A stretch of 64,000 nt of DNA from JBICHN01 sp043101845. Lineage in GTDB: Bacteria; Planctomycetota; Phycisphaerae; Phycisphaerales; UBA5793. The notes beneath the pieces were generated by a model. The model did no database searches, was not told the origin of the DNA, and was given only the letters and a program-made list of their open reading frames with translations. Positions 1 through 8,700 of this stretch are shown here, one piece after another; position 1 is the stretch's first letter; each line of letters starts with the position of its first letter. The translations under genes were made by a program, and so were the position numbers. The stretch is taken from positions 248,001-312,000 of the forward strand of contig JBICHN010000002.1 in assembly GCA_043101845.1 (NCBI GenBank), written 5' to 3'.

Positions 1-862
1 CCTCGAAGAGAAACGCCTTCGTCGCTTCGCCGAGTTCTTCGAAGGTTCCGACGATCTGGCCGGCGTCGTTGACCCCGGTCGCCATCGAGTGAGTGAGAAG
101 CGGGTCCCAGTCACCGAGGTCTGTACGAACCCAGTTTGAATCTTTGAGGGTCCACATCGAGGCGCGATCGAAGTATCCGCCGGAGGGCCCGGTTCCGGCC
201 GCGATCGTGCCTGACGAATTGACGCTGAGGATCTCACGGCCTTCGAGCACCGTGCGCGTCCAGCCGTTCGGTCCGGGCTCCCAAAGCGCTGCGTCTGAGA
301 ATCCGCGATCCTCGGAACCGACGACCACGCCGGTCTCGCTGATATCGAAGGCGATGCCGGGACCAAGATCGATCATTCGTCCGCCGGTGTGCACGAACGC
401 GTGGCCGTTCGCTGCGGCGCTTCCACCGGTCCACCACCCTACGACCTCATCGTGATTATTCAATCCTTCGCCGTATGAGTAGTCGCCGTTCAATGTGCCG
501 AGCGGTTGGTGGGCCGCGCCGTCCCACAGAAACGCTTCGGGCCAGATGACGCCCCAGGTGTACATCCATCCCGCGACATGACCGCCGTCATTGATCCCAT
601 GGCCGGAAGTACTGACTCCCGGAATCTGGTCGAGCCAGACGCATTCGCCATCAGAGTAGAGGAACGGCTTGACCATCGAGCCGATCAAGGCGCTGCCCGT
701 GACCTCATTCGAACCGTTCATCGCGGTCGCGTTCGCATACGACGCGCCCTCCGGCGCCGGTATGACGATCACTCGGTAGCGATCCGAATCTCCCCATACG
801 GAGCCGGAAAGCGCGGCGCCGGACAAGATGGCTGATAGAGCGATAAACATGCGGCCGGGCAT
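1..862 (-). CDS. HAF-repeat secreted protein, 3' end outside the window
   Basis: Reading the minus strand from 862 gives an open frame of 287 codons that runs off the left edge. It begins with a signal peptide (MPGRMFIALSAILSGAALSG) and then carries spaced repeats of the HAF type, for example GINDGGHVAGW, GLNNHDEVVGW, DISETGVVVGS and GVNDAGQIVGT. Such proteins are secreted and probably fold as beta-propellers; their function is unknown. The ATG at 862 is preceded by AAGGAG at good spacing; an ATG at 850 is a poorer alternative. The protein is a distant relative of the one encoded at 21696-22996. The reading frame is intact as far as it can be seen, and the C-terminus is missing only because of the window edge. 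Confidence 0.85.
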   Translation of the reverse strand, partial: MPGRMFIALSAILSGAALSGSVWGDSDRYRVIVIPAPEGASYANATAMNGSNEVTGSALIGSMVKPFLYSDGECVWLDQIPGVSTSGHGINDGGHVAGWMYTWGVIWPEAFLWDGAAHQPLGTLNGDYSYGEGLNNHDEVVGWWTGGSAAANGHAFVHTGGRMIDLGPGIAFDISETGVVVGSEDRGFSDAALWEPGPNGWTRTVLEGREILSVNSSGTIAAGTGPSGGYFDRASMWTLKDSNWVRTDLGDWDPLLTHSMATGVNDAGQIVGTFEELGEATKAFLFE

Positions 863-1049
863 GGCATCTCCTTCTCTTCCAACAATTCGCAAGGATCCCT
901 GTGTACCCGGGAGTTCATGTCATCACAAGAGACCTGCCATTGCAAGTGGCGAACGGTTTTTCAAGGTGTTGTGGGATGGTCGCTTTTGAGTGATCGTGGT
1001 AGCCTCCGTCAGACCCGGCGGATGAATGCCAAAGCGAAGTGAGTATGGG

Positions 1050-1991
1050 ATGAACCAGGATTTGATCGGTCGTCGCGCGTTTCTCAAGGTCGGCGCCGTG
1101 GCCGCCGCCTCTCTCGCCGCGACGAAGGCCGCGGACGCGGCCGGGTGGAGCGACGACGAGGCGGCGCCGCTCTTGAAGATTTCGCTCGCTCAGTGGTCGC
1201 TGCATCGGATGCTTCGCGCTGGAGATCTCGCTGCGCTTGAGTTTCCCAGCTTTACTCGGGAGAAGTTCGATCTTGACGCCGTGGAGTATGTCAATCAATT
1301 CTTCAAGGACCAGGCGAAGGACGACGCCTTCCTCGGCGACCTCAAGCGCCGATGCGACGACGCCGGCGTGCGCAGCCTGCTCATCATGGTGGACGGTGAG
1401 GGCTCACTCGGCCATCCAGATGAGGCGGAGCGGACGAAAGCGATCGAGAACCACCATCAGTGGGTCGAGGCGGCGAAGAAGCTCGACTGCCACAGCATCC
1501 GGGTCAATGCGCACTCGTGGGGCGAACGGGAGGAACAGGCCCGGCTTGCCGCGGACGGGCTACGCCGGTTGACGGACTTCGCCGATCCGTACGCCGTCAA
1601 TGTGATTGTTGAGAACCACGGTGGACTGTCGTCGGACGGCTCCTGGCTTGCAGGAGTCATTCAGCGCGTCGACCATCCGCGGTGCGGCACGCTTCCCGAC
1701 TTCGGCAACTTTCATCTCGGCGAGGGTAAGTGGTACGACCGTTATAAGGGCGTCGAAGAACTCATGCCCTTCGCGAAGGCGGTCAGCGCAAAATCACACG
1801 CCTTTGACGAAAGGGGCGAGGAGACAAACACGGATTTCTCCCGCATGATGCGCATCGTGCTCGACGCTGGATACCGCGGATATGTCGGCATTGAGTACGA
1901 AGGTGGGGGACTCTCCGAGGTTGAAGGAGTCGTCGCCACGAAATCGCTGCTCGAACGCACGCGGGAATCGCTTGCCTCGGAGTTTGGTTGA
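1050..1991 (+). CDS. Tat-exported sugar phosphate isomerase/epimerase-like TIM-barrel protein
   Basis: The 313-residue product starts with a twin-arginine signal (GRRAFLKVGAVAAASLA), so it should be exported folded. The rest matches the xylose-isomerase-like TIM barrel (AP endonuclease 2 family): the metal-ligand positions appear as VIVENHGG (Glu), LPDFGNF (Asp), AKSHAFD (His) and VGIEYEG (Glu). All four ligands are kept, so it is probably an active metal-dependent isomerase or epimerase acting on a sugar outside the cytoplasm; the substrate cannot be read from sequence. The ATG at 1050 was preferred over one at 1026 because it places the twin arginines near the N-terminus. It stands alone between two genes on the opposite strand. 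Confidence 0.85.
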   Translation: MNQDLIGRRAFLKVGAVAAASLAATKAADAAGWSDDEAAPLLKISLAQWSLHRMLRAGDLAALEFPSFTREKFDLDAVEYVNQFFKDQAKDDAFLGDLKRRCDDAGVRSLLIMVDGEGSLGHPDEAERTKAIENHHQWVEAAKKLDCHSIRVNAHSWGEREEQARLAADGLRRLTDFADPYAVNVIVENHGGLSSDGSWLAGVIQRVDHPRCGTLPDFGNFHLGEGKWYDRYKGVEELMPFAKAVSAKSHAFDERGEETNTDFSRMMRIVLDAGYRGYVGIEYEGGGLSEVEGVVATKSLLERTRESLASEFG

Positions 1992-2005
1992 TCGAGAGAA
2001 TCGGG

Positions 2006-2605
2006 CTAGTCGTTCGGGTCCTCGCCCCATCGCCGGCCGATCGAATGCTGAACTCCGACGAGGTCGAGCAGCTTGGCCGCGACGAAATCGGAGAGGTCGT
2101 CGACCGTCTTCGGTAGGAAATACCAGCCCGGGTTCGCGGGCGCGATGATCGCGCCGGCCTCGGTCAACCGTCGCATGTTGTCGATGTCGATGGCGGAGAG
2201 CGGTGACTCGCGATGGCAGACGATAAGCGGCCGCCGCTCCTTCAGCGTTACCGCCGCGGCCCGGTAGAGCAGATTCGGACCGAGCCCGCCCGCCATCATC
2301 CCGAGCGCATTGCTCGAGGCGGGAACCACGAGCATTCCCTGATGGAGGAACGAGCCCGACGCGATCGCGGCGCCGACATCGTTATTGTTGTAGAGCGTGA
2401 TTCGATGGTCGCTTGTCCCGGCGAGTTCGGGGAGATCGATCGAGTTCATACCGAGTTCATCGTGGAGTAGCCGCTGCCCATACGGCGTCACGACGAGATG
2501 CGTCTCGATCTCGGCGGCGACGAGACCACGGATCACCTTCTGCGCATACACGGCGCCGCTGGCGCCGGTGACGCCGACCACGATTCGATTCGGTCCTGAG
2601 CCCAT
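2006..2605 (-). CDS. ubiX: Flavin prenyltransferase UbiX
   Basis: This 199-residue protein makes prenylated FMN, the cofactor of UbiD-type decarboxylases, from FMN and dimethylallyl phosphate. The N-terminal GVTGASGAVYA loop binds the flavin phosphate; LKERRPLIVCHRESPLS and the following MRRLTEAGAIIAPANPGWY segment are the conserved C-terminal signature. Length matches the family (about 190-200). ATG 2605 has an AGGAG sequence just upstream and fits the usual UbiX N-terminus; a longer open frame to 2872 is not supported by homology. No ubiD gene is in the window, so the client decarboxylase must be elsewhere. A TAGGCT hexamer lies about 32 bases upstream and may be its -10 box. Confidence 0.93.
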   Translation of the reverse strand: MGSGPNRIVVGVTGASGAVYAQKVIRGLVAAEIETHLVVTPYGQRLLHDELGMNSIDLPELAGTSDHRITLYNNNDVGAAIASGSFLHQGMLVVPASSNALGMMAGGLGPNLLYRAAAVTLKERRPLIVCHRESPLSAIDIDNMRRLTEAGAIIAPANPGWYFLPKTVDDLSDFVAAKLLDLVGVQHSIGRRWGEDPND

Positions 2606-2746
2606 GCCGCTCCTGCCGTCATTCGATGACCGGAAGTAGCCTATCGCCGTCCGTTCCGTCCGCCTCGCCCCCGCCGGTGGATTCGATAGACTACGCTTGC
2701 GAAACCGGCGGTGGCCGGGAAGTCCGACGAACAGGGTGGAGCGGAA

Positions 2747-3421
2747 ATGCGACTCTTCGAACGAATCGTCCGTATGGCGTCCGCGCCGTGCCTCGCCGCA
2801 GCGCTGGTGCTCTCGACCGGCTGCGCGTCTTATGTCAACATTCCGGCCCAGGATGGGGACACGGCCGTTCACGCTGTCAATTTCGCGCCGGTGCCGAGTC
2901 TGATGGCGGACGCCGTGGGATATGCCGTGAACGCGTTTCCGGTCGAGGGTTCATTCGCCATCGAGTTGCCGGCGGGATCGAACGCCGCGACCTACGCGAA
3001 AAGCCTCGCCCAGGCGCCGGACGGCGTACGAATCTCGGACGACTCGGCTGGACTTCCCCTCTACGAGGTCACTCGGGTGCAGATTCGAGGCAGCGACGCG
3101 ATCGTTCAGGTCATGCTTCCTCAGGCGCCGGATCGTCGGCGGCTGCTCGAGGTCGGGTTCGACGGACGCGTAAGCGGATGGAAGATCGTGAACGCGGCGA
3201 GGTGGTACCCGCCGACGATGATGGAGTCGATCGATCTCGATGCGGCGCCAACCGACGAGGTGGACGCGTTCGGGAGCGACGAACCCGAGACTGAGGGCGC
3301 CGGAGGCGACTCTCCGAGCATTGAAGAGGTCCCGGCCGGCTCGTCGGGCGGCGGCGATTCGAGCGGATCGCGATCGATCACACCCATCTCGCCTGCCCGC
3401 GGGTCGGGCGACTCCGGCTGA
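2747..3421 (+). CDS. Putative lipoprotein of unknown function
   Basis: The 224-residue product has a lipoprotein signal: a basic start, a hydrophobic stretch and the lipobox LSTGC near residue 35, so it is probably anchored in a membrane by lipidation. The middle part is a small mixed alpha/beta region with no motif I recognise; the last 60 residues are acidic and rich in Gly, Ser and Pro (low complexity). ATG 2747 has GGTGGAG upstream. Its stop codon ends exactly one base before the stop codon of the convergent gene at 3422-4894, leaving no room for a terminator. Function cannot be assigned. Confidence 0.75.
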   Translation: MRLFERIVRMASAPCLAAALVLSTGCASYVNIPAQDGDTAVHAVNFAPVPSLMADAVGYAVNAFPVEGSFAIELPAGSNAATYAKSLAQAPDGVRISDDSAGLPLYEVTRVQIRGSDAIVQVMLPQAPDRRRLLEVGFDGRVSGWKIVNAARWYPPTMMESIDLDAAPTDEVDAFGSDEPETEGAGGDSPSIEEVPAGSSGGGDSSGSRSITPISPARGSGDSG

Positions 3422-4894
3422 TCAGTCGCGTCTGACGCCGTCGTGCGCGGCCCTCGTCACCTCGATCGACGGCGCTCCCCATCCGAACACGAACGCCCGC
3501 TCCGTCCAACCCCAGACCGGGAAACGAAACAGGCCGTTCGCGTCCCATGCGAGCCAACTCAGGCCACTCGCCCGATCGCCTTGTCGTGACGGTTCGTCGG
3601 GGGCCGGCGGACCCTCGTTCGGGAAGAAGAGCTCGATCAGCGAGTCCATGCGATTCGCGGCGAGTTTCGCTCGCTCACCCCGCCTCAACGGTGTGATGAC
3701 GGTCGTCGCGCCGGGAATGGGGACGGGCGGCGCGGGATCACCGGTCAGGATCACATACGGCTCGAACGCATTCCACAGCGGGTTGTAGACACGGTCTCGA
3801 CGCCGATAGATCTGGAGCCGTCGATCGACCTCCGCGCGACGATCCTCGCCGCGCAGCGCTCGGTACCCGCGCACCGCCTGTTCGAACGCGGCGGCGTGAT
3901 TCGATGGAAAGACGGCGAGGTAGCCCTCGGCCGTTGGATCGAAACTGATCTCGTCCGGCCACCGGGCGATCGTGAGCGGTCGATGGGCGACCGCGTGAGC
4001 CGGCTCCGAGCGCCGCTGCCAGGTGACATCGAGCAACAGAAAGCGGTCCTCCCAGCGACCGTGCAGCATCCAGCTTCGCGCATTGTCCAGTCGCCATGCG
4101 ACGAGGGTGTCGCGCACACGACCCTCCGCAACGATTTCGGGCATCCTGGCTCTGAGGCGATCGAGATTGAGCCAGATCTCCACGAATCGATCCGAGTTCA
4201 TCGCAGCGCCGCGCTCGACGAACCGGCGGTGGTCGTCGAGGTTCGCGAGCGGCAGATCTCGATTCTGGGAGTTGATCCACTCCGAGAGAGCGCCGGCGCC
4301 GAGACCGACGACGAAGGCGCTTTCGAGCGACGCCCATTCGATCGACTGCCATTCCGCCCATTCGCGCGCACGAAACCGCGCCGCCGATCGACCGTCGGGA
4401 AGCGTGAAGATCGTCTGGGGGGCTCCGGCCGACTCCTCGCCGTAGTGAGCGAGGATCGTTCCGAGCGCTTGAAGATACGCGCGATGATCCTGCGACGATT
4501 CGAGGGCGAGCACGGCTCGCATCGACTCGAGTTGGAATCCCTTCCGGGCCTGCTCGTCGAATCGGGCGTCGGCGTCGAGAACGCACAAGGTATGCGGCCG
4601 CGCACCCGCGATCGCCGCCCCGAGAATCGCGTCAAAGATCGGGTGCAGATCCGCATCGATGACGCCGTAGCGCTCGGCGAGTTGCAGGGCGAATGGGAGC
4701 ACATTGATTCCGCCAGCGGATGCGGCGGAGAATCGTGACGGATCGAGCCGGTAGTAGAACGCGGCGTCGGCGGGGATTGTGGGCGGCGTCCAACTCAAAT
4801 TCTGACCGGAGGCGGCCCCGGTTGGGCTGACGATCAGGTACAGCACGAACGCGGTGAAGAGTCGTGCCGCTCCGTTTGGCGCCGCGGTTCTCAT
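3422..4894 (-). CDS. Secreted protein of unknown function
   Basis: The 490-residue product begins with a signal peptide (MRTAAPNGAARLFTAFVLYL) ending near an Ala-Ser-Gly site, so it is exported. The mature part opens with IPADAAFYYRLDPSRF and has features reminiscent of planctomycete proteins of the DUF3352 kind, in which two similar halves measure alternating hydrophobic strands, but I cannot confirm that family by eye. No catalytic motif is visible. ATG 4894 was chosen because it starts the signal peptide and has TACGAT six bases upstream with no Shine-Dalgarno sequence, suggesting a leaderless message. It lies downstream of the secreted protein at 5002-6819, from which it is separated by a strong hairpin. 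Confidence 0.75.
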   Translation of the reverse strand: MRTAAPNGAARLFTAFVLYLIVSPTGAASGQNLSWTPPTIPADAAFYYRLDPSRFSAASAGGINVLPFALQLAERYGVIDADLHPIFDAILGAAIAGARPHTLCVLDADARFDEQARKGFQLESMRAVLALESSQDHRAYLQALGTILAHYGEESAGAPQTIFTLPDGRSAARFRAREWAEWQSIEWASLESAFVVGLGAGALSEWINSQNRDLPLANLDDHRRFVERGAAMNSDRFVEIWLNLDRLRARMPEIVAEGRVRDTLVAWRLDNARSWMLHGRWEDRFLLLDVTWQRRSEPAHAVAHRPLTIARWPDEISFDPTAEGYLAVFPSNHAAAFEQAVRGYRALRGEDRRAEVDRRLQIYRRRDRVYNPLWNAFEPYVILTGDPAPPVPIPGATTVITPLRRGERAKLAANRMDSLIELFFPNEGPPAPDEPSRQGDRASGLSWLAWDANGLFRFPVWGWTERAFVFGWGAPSIEVTRAAHDGVRRD

Positions 4895-4900
4895 GGCGTG

Positions 4901-4906
4901 ATCGTA
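4901..4906 (-). promoter_or_regulatory. -10-like TACGAT, leaderless start of the gene at 3422-4894
   Basis: On the minus strand TACGAT ends six bases before ATG 4894, and no Shine-Dalgarno sequence is present. This is the spacing expected if transcription starts at the start codon. It lies directly downstream of the hairpin at 4948-4979. Confidence 0.45.
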
Positions 4907-4947
4907 TCGAACTGGAGAGATTGTCGACCGTCGCCGGGTAAAACGAG

Positions 4948-4979
4948 AACGAGCCCGGGCGTCTTCGCCCGGGCTCGTT
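4948..4979 (-). terminator. Rho-independent terminator of the gene at 5002-6819
   Basis: AACGAGCCCGGGCG and its exact reverse complement are separated by a four-base loop, giving a perfect 14-bp stem. On the minus strand the stem is followed four bases later by TTTT. It lies 22 bases after the stop codon of the upstream gene, so that the following gene needs its own promoter. Confidence 0.7.
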
Positions 4980-5001
4980 GAACGGCGGGTGAAATCTCCG
5001 A

Positions 5002-6819
5002 TCAATTCGCGTTCGCGACTCCCGCGGCGACGCCCGCGGCGACCCCGGCGGCGAGGAGCGCCGGACCGATGCCTCCGGCGCCTGCGGCGCCGGCGGACGA
5101 GGCGAGCCAGGAGGCGTCCGTCGTCTGCACCATGACGATGTCGCCGGAGCGATCGTTGTACCAGGTGATCGCGGTTTGGGGAACCACATTCGCTGCGAGC
5201 TTGTGGTAAGGCGGCACGACCATGCCCGGATCCCGCTCCGGATCCATCGGCGACCGCACGAAATTTTCGACCGCCGTACCCATCATCTGGGCGAGCGGAT
5301 ATCCGCGGGCGATGGTGCGCGGCGTATCGATGAAGCTGACCTGCGTGGCGCCCTGAAGTCGATTGAACACCGCGTCGAGGAATCGATCATTCTGCGCGAG
5401 CGGCGTATCGCGGTCTTCGACGCCGCGTCCGGTTCGGGCATGATGAATCGCGGTTACGAGCGCCTGGGGCGTAAACGCCATGAACACCTCGTCGCCATCG
5501 AGCGCCATGCCGAGTTCAAACGGAATGGGCAATCCCGGGAAGGTGACCGTGTATCCCTGAGCCGATTCGCCATCGAGTTCGACGGGGTCCGTGGACACGC
5601 GGACATATCCGATCTGCGCCGCGTGCTGATTCGCCATCGCGGCGATCTGGTCGAAGGTGGACTTGAGCGCCGCGGTGTCGGCGCCGTGGTTCACGATGAC
5701 GGTCGAGGTCAGGCCTCCTCCGCCGGTCGAATCGGACGCGTAGGTGATCCAGGTGGCGCCGAGGTGATTGACAAGGTCGTTCATCGGATGGAAGCCGGCG
5801 TGCGCTTCGGCCATCTGCATGACCGCTTCCATCTCATCCGGACTCTGCGCCATGGAATGCGACATCACGGCGGCGAGATCCTGCTGGCTCATCGAGAGGC
5901 AGCGCACATCGGCGGGAACGAGCTTGAACGCCGACTTCGGAAGAACTTCGGGCGCGGGCCAGCCCATCGCGTCTGCCAGAGCCTTGTAGTTCTGGAACCG
6001 CGACACCGTGATGCGCTTGTCATCAGAAAAGCCCATGGCGAAGTCCATCTTCATATCGCCCTCGGGCATCTGGCTCTGGAACTGATGAAACGCGTCCATC
6101 GCCTCCACGCTTCCGCTCATCTGAACGAAGGTTTCGGCGAGCTTCATTCCGGCCTTTACATCGACGATGCCACGCATCACGGACGGATTGCCCTCAAGCG
6201 CGATCGGCGTGGGCATCTTGATTCGATCGGTCAGGATCCCGTCGGCGCCGAGGTCGAATCCGAACGCGAAGCGTCCCTGATCGTTCACGGGTCCGAACTG
6301 AATGAGGGACCCTATCGGCAATGCGATCTGATACATTCGTGCGTTCACGACGGAAGGCTGAATCTGCAGCCGGCCCTCCGAGAGCCCCGCCAACGTCGTC
6401 ACGATGCTCGTCAACTGCTTTGCGCGATCGTCAGCGCCCGTTTCGATGACGAGACGCAGATCGATGTCCTGCGCGCCAATGTCGTTGATCCCGTTGTCGA
6501 TGATCGCGAACTCGGTCGGGTACTCAATCGTCGAGGTGAACAACGGAAGGAGCGACTGAACGAACTGCATCACTTCGTCCGCTTCCGGGTCGTTCGCGAA
6601 ACGGCGGATTTCAAGCGGAATCTCATTGAGCCGTGCGGTCATCATGCCCATGGCCCGCTTGAGACCCTGGTCGTTCGGGTCCTGCATGAGCGAATTCACG
6701 CCGTCGTGACTGAAGACGACGACCGGCTGTGCGGTGAGGCCGACGGTCATCGTCGCGGCAAGCGCGGCGCCGACCATCGTCATCCCCCGGATCGAGGAGA
6801 CGGCTGAGCGAAACGACAT
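5002..6819 (-). CDS. Secreted protein of unknown function with Ala/Gly-rich C-terminal segment
   Basis: The 605-residue product has a typical signal peptide (basic start, then MTMVGAALAATMTVGLTAQP). The mature chain is about 550 residues with many short hydrophobic strands and no recognisable catalytic motif. Like its neighbour at 3422-4894 it may belong to the DUF3352-like group of two-part planctomycete envelope proteins; the first half compares an observed quantity with limits only in the sense of sequence style, so no role is claimed. The last 35 residues are rich in Ala and Gly and hydrophobic enough to be a membrane segment. ATG 6819 follows a GGGGGT stretch. The gene ends in a strong terminator. 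Confidence 0.75.
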   Translation of the reverse strand: MSFRSAVSSIRGMTMVGAALAATMTVGLTAQPVVVFSHDGVNSLMQDPNDQGLKRAMGMMTARLNEIPLEIRRFANDPEADEVMQFVQSLLPLFTSTIEYPTEFAIIDNGINDIGAQDIDLRLVIETGADDRAKQLTSIVTTLAGLSEGRLQIQPSVVNARMYQIALPIGSLIQFGPVNDQGRFAFGFDLGADGILTDRIKMPTPIALEGNPSVMRGIVDVKAGMKLAETFVQMSGSVEAMDAFHQFQSQMPEGDMKMDFAMGFSDDKRITVSRFQNYKALADAMGWPAPEVLPKSAFKLVPADVRCLSMSQQDLAAVMSHSMAQSPDEMEAVMQMAEAHAGFHPMNDLVNHLGATWITYASDSTGGGGLTSTVIVNHGADTAALKSTFDQIAAMANQHAAQIGYVRVSTDPVELDGESAQGYTVTFPGLPIPFELGMALDGDEVFMAFTPQALVTAIHHARTGRGVEDRDTPLAQNDRFLDAVFNRLQGATQVSFIDTPRTIARGYPLAQMMGTAVENFVRSPMDPERDPGMVVPPYHKLAANVVPQTAITWYNDRSGDIVMVQTTDASWLASSAGAAGAGGIGPALLAAGVAAGVAAGVANAN

Positions 6820-6881
6820 GGTGAGATACCCCCTTGTTCTTCTACGAGTCCTCGACGCTCGTCCGCCGGGAGCGTCCTTCG

Positions 6882-6887
6882 TACATT
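6882..6887 (+). promoter_or_regulatory. -10-like TACATT before the GT9 gene
   Basis: TACATT ends six bases before ATG 6894, which has no Shine-Dalgarno sequence. The spacing fits transcription starting at the start codon. Confidence 0.4.
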
Positions 6888-6893
6888 TGTTCG

Positions 6894-8030
6894 ATGTCGG
6901 ACGATACAGGTTACATCCCGGCGCCTCGAATTGCGATCATTCGCCCGAGCGCCCTCGGTGATGTGTGCCGCACCGTGCCGGCTCTCGTGAGCCTTCGTCA
7001 CGCCTATCCCGACGCCCGTATCGACTGGATCGTTCGAGATTCCTTCGCCCCCGCCATTGCGGAGCACCCGGCGCTCGACGAGGCGATCCACTTCCCGAGG
7101 TCGCGGTTCAGCCGGGCCGGCCGGAGTATAGAGACGAGCCGGGAACTCTGGCGCTGGCTCCGTTCCCTTCGCGAGCGCGGCTACGACATGGCCTACGACC
7201 TTCAGGGGCTCGCCCGGAGCGGCTTCATGACCTGGTGGACCGGCGCCCGACGACGCGTCGGATTCGCGGACGCCCGCGAAGGCGCCTTCATGGCCTACAC
7301 CGATCGCATCCGCGTGACCCGCGCCGCCCACACCGTCGATCGGATGCTGGCGATTCTCGAGGAAGACGGTGTTCCGATCGTGCGGGACATGCGGCTGTAT
7401 CCTCCGCGCGCGGCGACGGGGTGGTGGATCGACCATGCGTCGGCGATCGGCGTCGATCTCGAAGCGCCGTATGCGGTGCTCGCGCCTACGGCGCGATGGG
7501 TCGCCAAGCGATGGCCCGCCGGGCGTTTCGCCTCGCTGATCAACCCGCTCTCGGCGCGGGGCGTGAACCAGATTCTCGTCGTCGGCGCGCCCGGAGAGCG
7601 CGAACAGTGCGCTCGCATTCTGGAAGCGCCGAATGGCGCGACGGGGTCGCGCGTCATCGACCTTGTCGGAAAGACGAATGTCGGGCAGCTCATGGCGATC
7701 ATCAGTCGTGCGGCGCTCATCGTTGCGAATGATTCCGCCGCGCTCCATATGGCGGTCGGATTGCAAACGCCATACATCGCGCTTTTCGGGCCCACGGACA
7801 TTGCGAAGGTCGGCCCATATCGAGGTGACCGCTGGGTTTTGCAACGGGTCGAGCCGGATGAGCGGTTGAGCCATAAGGATGATTCGCTCGGCGCGTCGAT
7901 CATGGAGCGCATCACCGTCGATGCGGTGCTCGAGCGAATCGACGAGCGACTTGGCGCTCCAGTGGTCGCCGCCGATCCCATCGAGCGTACGCGTCGGGTG
8001 GCCGGAGGCGACGATGACGGACCTGCGTAA
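6894..8030 (+). CDS. Glycosyltransferase family 9, heptosyltransferase-like
   Basis: The 378-residue protein belongs to the GT9 family that adds ADP-heptose to the lipopolysaccharide core on the cytoplasmic face of the inner membrane. The N-terminal IIRPSALGDVCRTVPAL and the C-terminal ANDSAALHMAVGLQTPYIAL-FGPTD segments are the two family hallmarks. Length is normal. ATG 6894 was chosen over an upstream one at 6834 because the family begins just before the IRPSALGD motif. The gene overlaps maf by 17 bases. Together with rfaE2 (11479-11958) and lpxK it argues that this organism makes a heptose-containing lipopolysaccharide. Which acceptor sugar it uses is not visible. Confidence 0.9.
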   Translation: MSDDTGYIPAPRIAIIRPSALGDVCRTVPALVSLRHAYPDARIDWIVRDSFAPAIAEHPALDEAIHFPRSRFSRAGRSIETSRELWRWLRSLRERGYDMAYDLQGLARSGFMTWWTGARRRVGFADAREGAFMAYTDRIRVTRAAHTVDRMLAILEEDGVPIVRDMRLYPPRAATGWWIDHASAIGVDLEAPYAVLAPTARWVAKRWPAGRFASLINPLSARGVNQILVVGAPGEREQCARILEAPNGATGSRVIDLVGKTNVGQLMAIISRAALIVANDSAALHMAVGLQTPYIALFGPTDIAKVGPYRGDRWVLQRVEPDERLSHKDDSLGASIMERITVDAVLERIDERLGAPVVAADPIERTRRVAGGDDDGPA

Positions 8031-8670
8031 TCAGCCCCGGCGTCGCGTTCGGCTCGCGAGTCGGTCGCCGCGGCGGCGACAATTGCTCGAATCGAGCGGC
8101 TTCGAAGTGCACGCTCAGCCGGCGTCGATCGATGATGCGGATCTGCGGATCTCCGCCGCGGTCAACCCGGAAGAGTGGACCGTCGCACTCGCCTACCTCA
8201 AAGCACGAAATGTCGCGGACCAGTTGGGGGAAGCGTCGGCGGAAGAGCCGATTCTCGGGGCCGACACGATCGTCGACCTCGATGGCGTCGTAATCGGACA
8301 GCCTTCCGACGAAGGCGAGGCGCGCGAAATCATTCTTGCTCTCGAAGGGCGTCCGCATCGCGTCGTTACGGGTGTCGCGGTGCTCGAGCCTCACAGGCGA
8401 CGCCGTGTGCTGTTCGTCGATGTGGCGACGGTGACGGTCGGTCGGATTGGTCAGAAGGCGATCGACGCGTACCTCGGCACGGGAGCCTGGCGCGGCAAGG
8501 CCGGCGCTTACAATCTCATCGAGCGGGTGCACGCCGGATGGCCGATTCAATGCGATGGCGATCCGGCGAGCGTGATGGGATTGCCGATGGCGCGCCTCGT
8601 CTCGCTCTGGCCCCGACTCGCGCGCGAGGACTCGTGCAACGACTCGGCGGACGCGTTCCGCCCGGCTTGA
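8014..8670 (+). CDS. maf: Maf-type nucleoside triphosphate pyrophosphatase
   Basis: The 218-residue protein hydrolyses non-canonical or pyrimidine nucleoside triphosphates to monophosphates as a housecleaning enzyme in the cytoplasm. The family signatures are all present: LASRSPRRRQLLESSGF at the N-terminus, ILGADTIVDLDG in the middle, and YLGTGAWRGKAGAYNL near the C-terminus; the last resembles the dTTP/UTP-preferring subgroup, though subgroup choice is uncertain. ATG 8014 lies inside the end of the GT9 gene with GGAGG just upstream, so the two are probably translated from one message. Confidence 0.92.
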   Translation: MTDLRNQPRRRVRLASRSPRRRQLLESSGFEVHAQPASIDDADLRISAAVNPEEWTVALAYLKARNVADQLGEASAEEPILGADTIVDLDGVVIGQPSDEGEAREIILALEGRPHRVVTGVAVLEPHRRRRVLFVDVATVTVGRIGQKAIDAYLGTGAWRGKAGAYNLIERVHAGWPIQCDGDPASVMGLPMARLVSLWPRLAREDSCNDSADAFRPA

Positions 8671-8700
8671 TCGCGAACACGCTTCGGAGGCGTTCGTTTC

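Noticed and set aside
5176..6807. 543-residue open frame on the plus strand
   Set aside because: It lies antisense to the secreted protein at 5002-6819, is rich in Arg and His with no domain, and is a typical result of GC-rich antisense codons.
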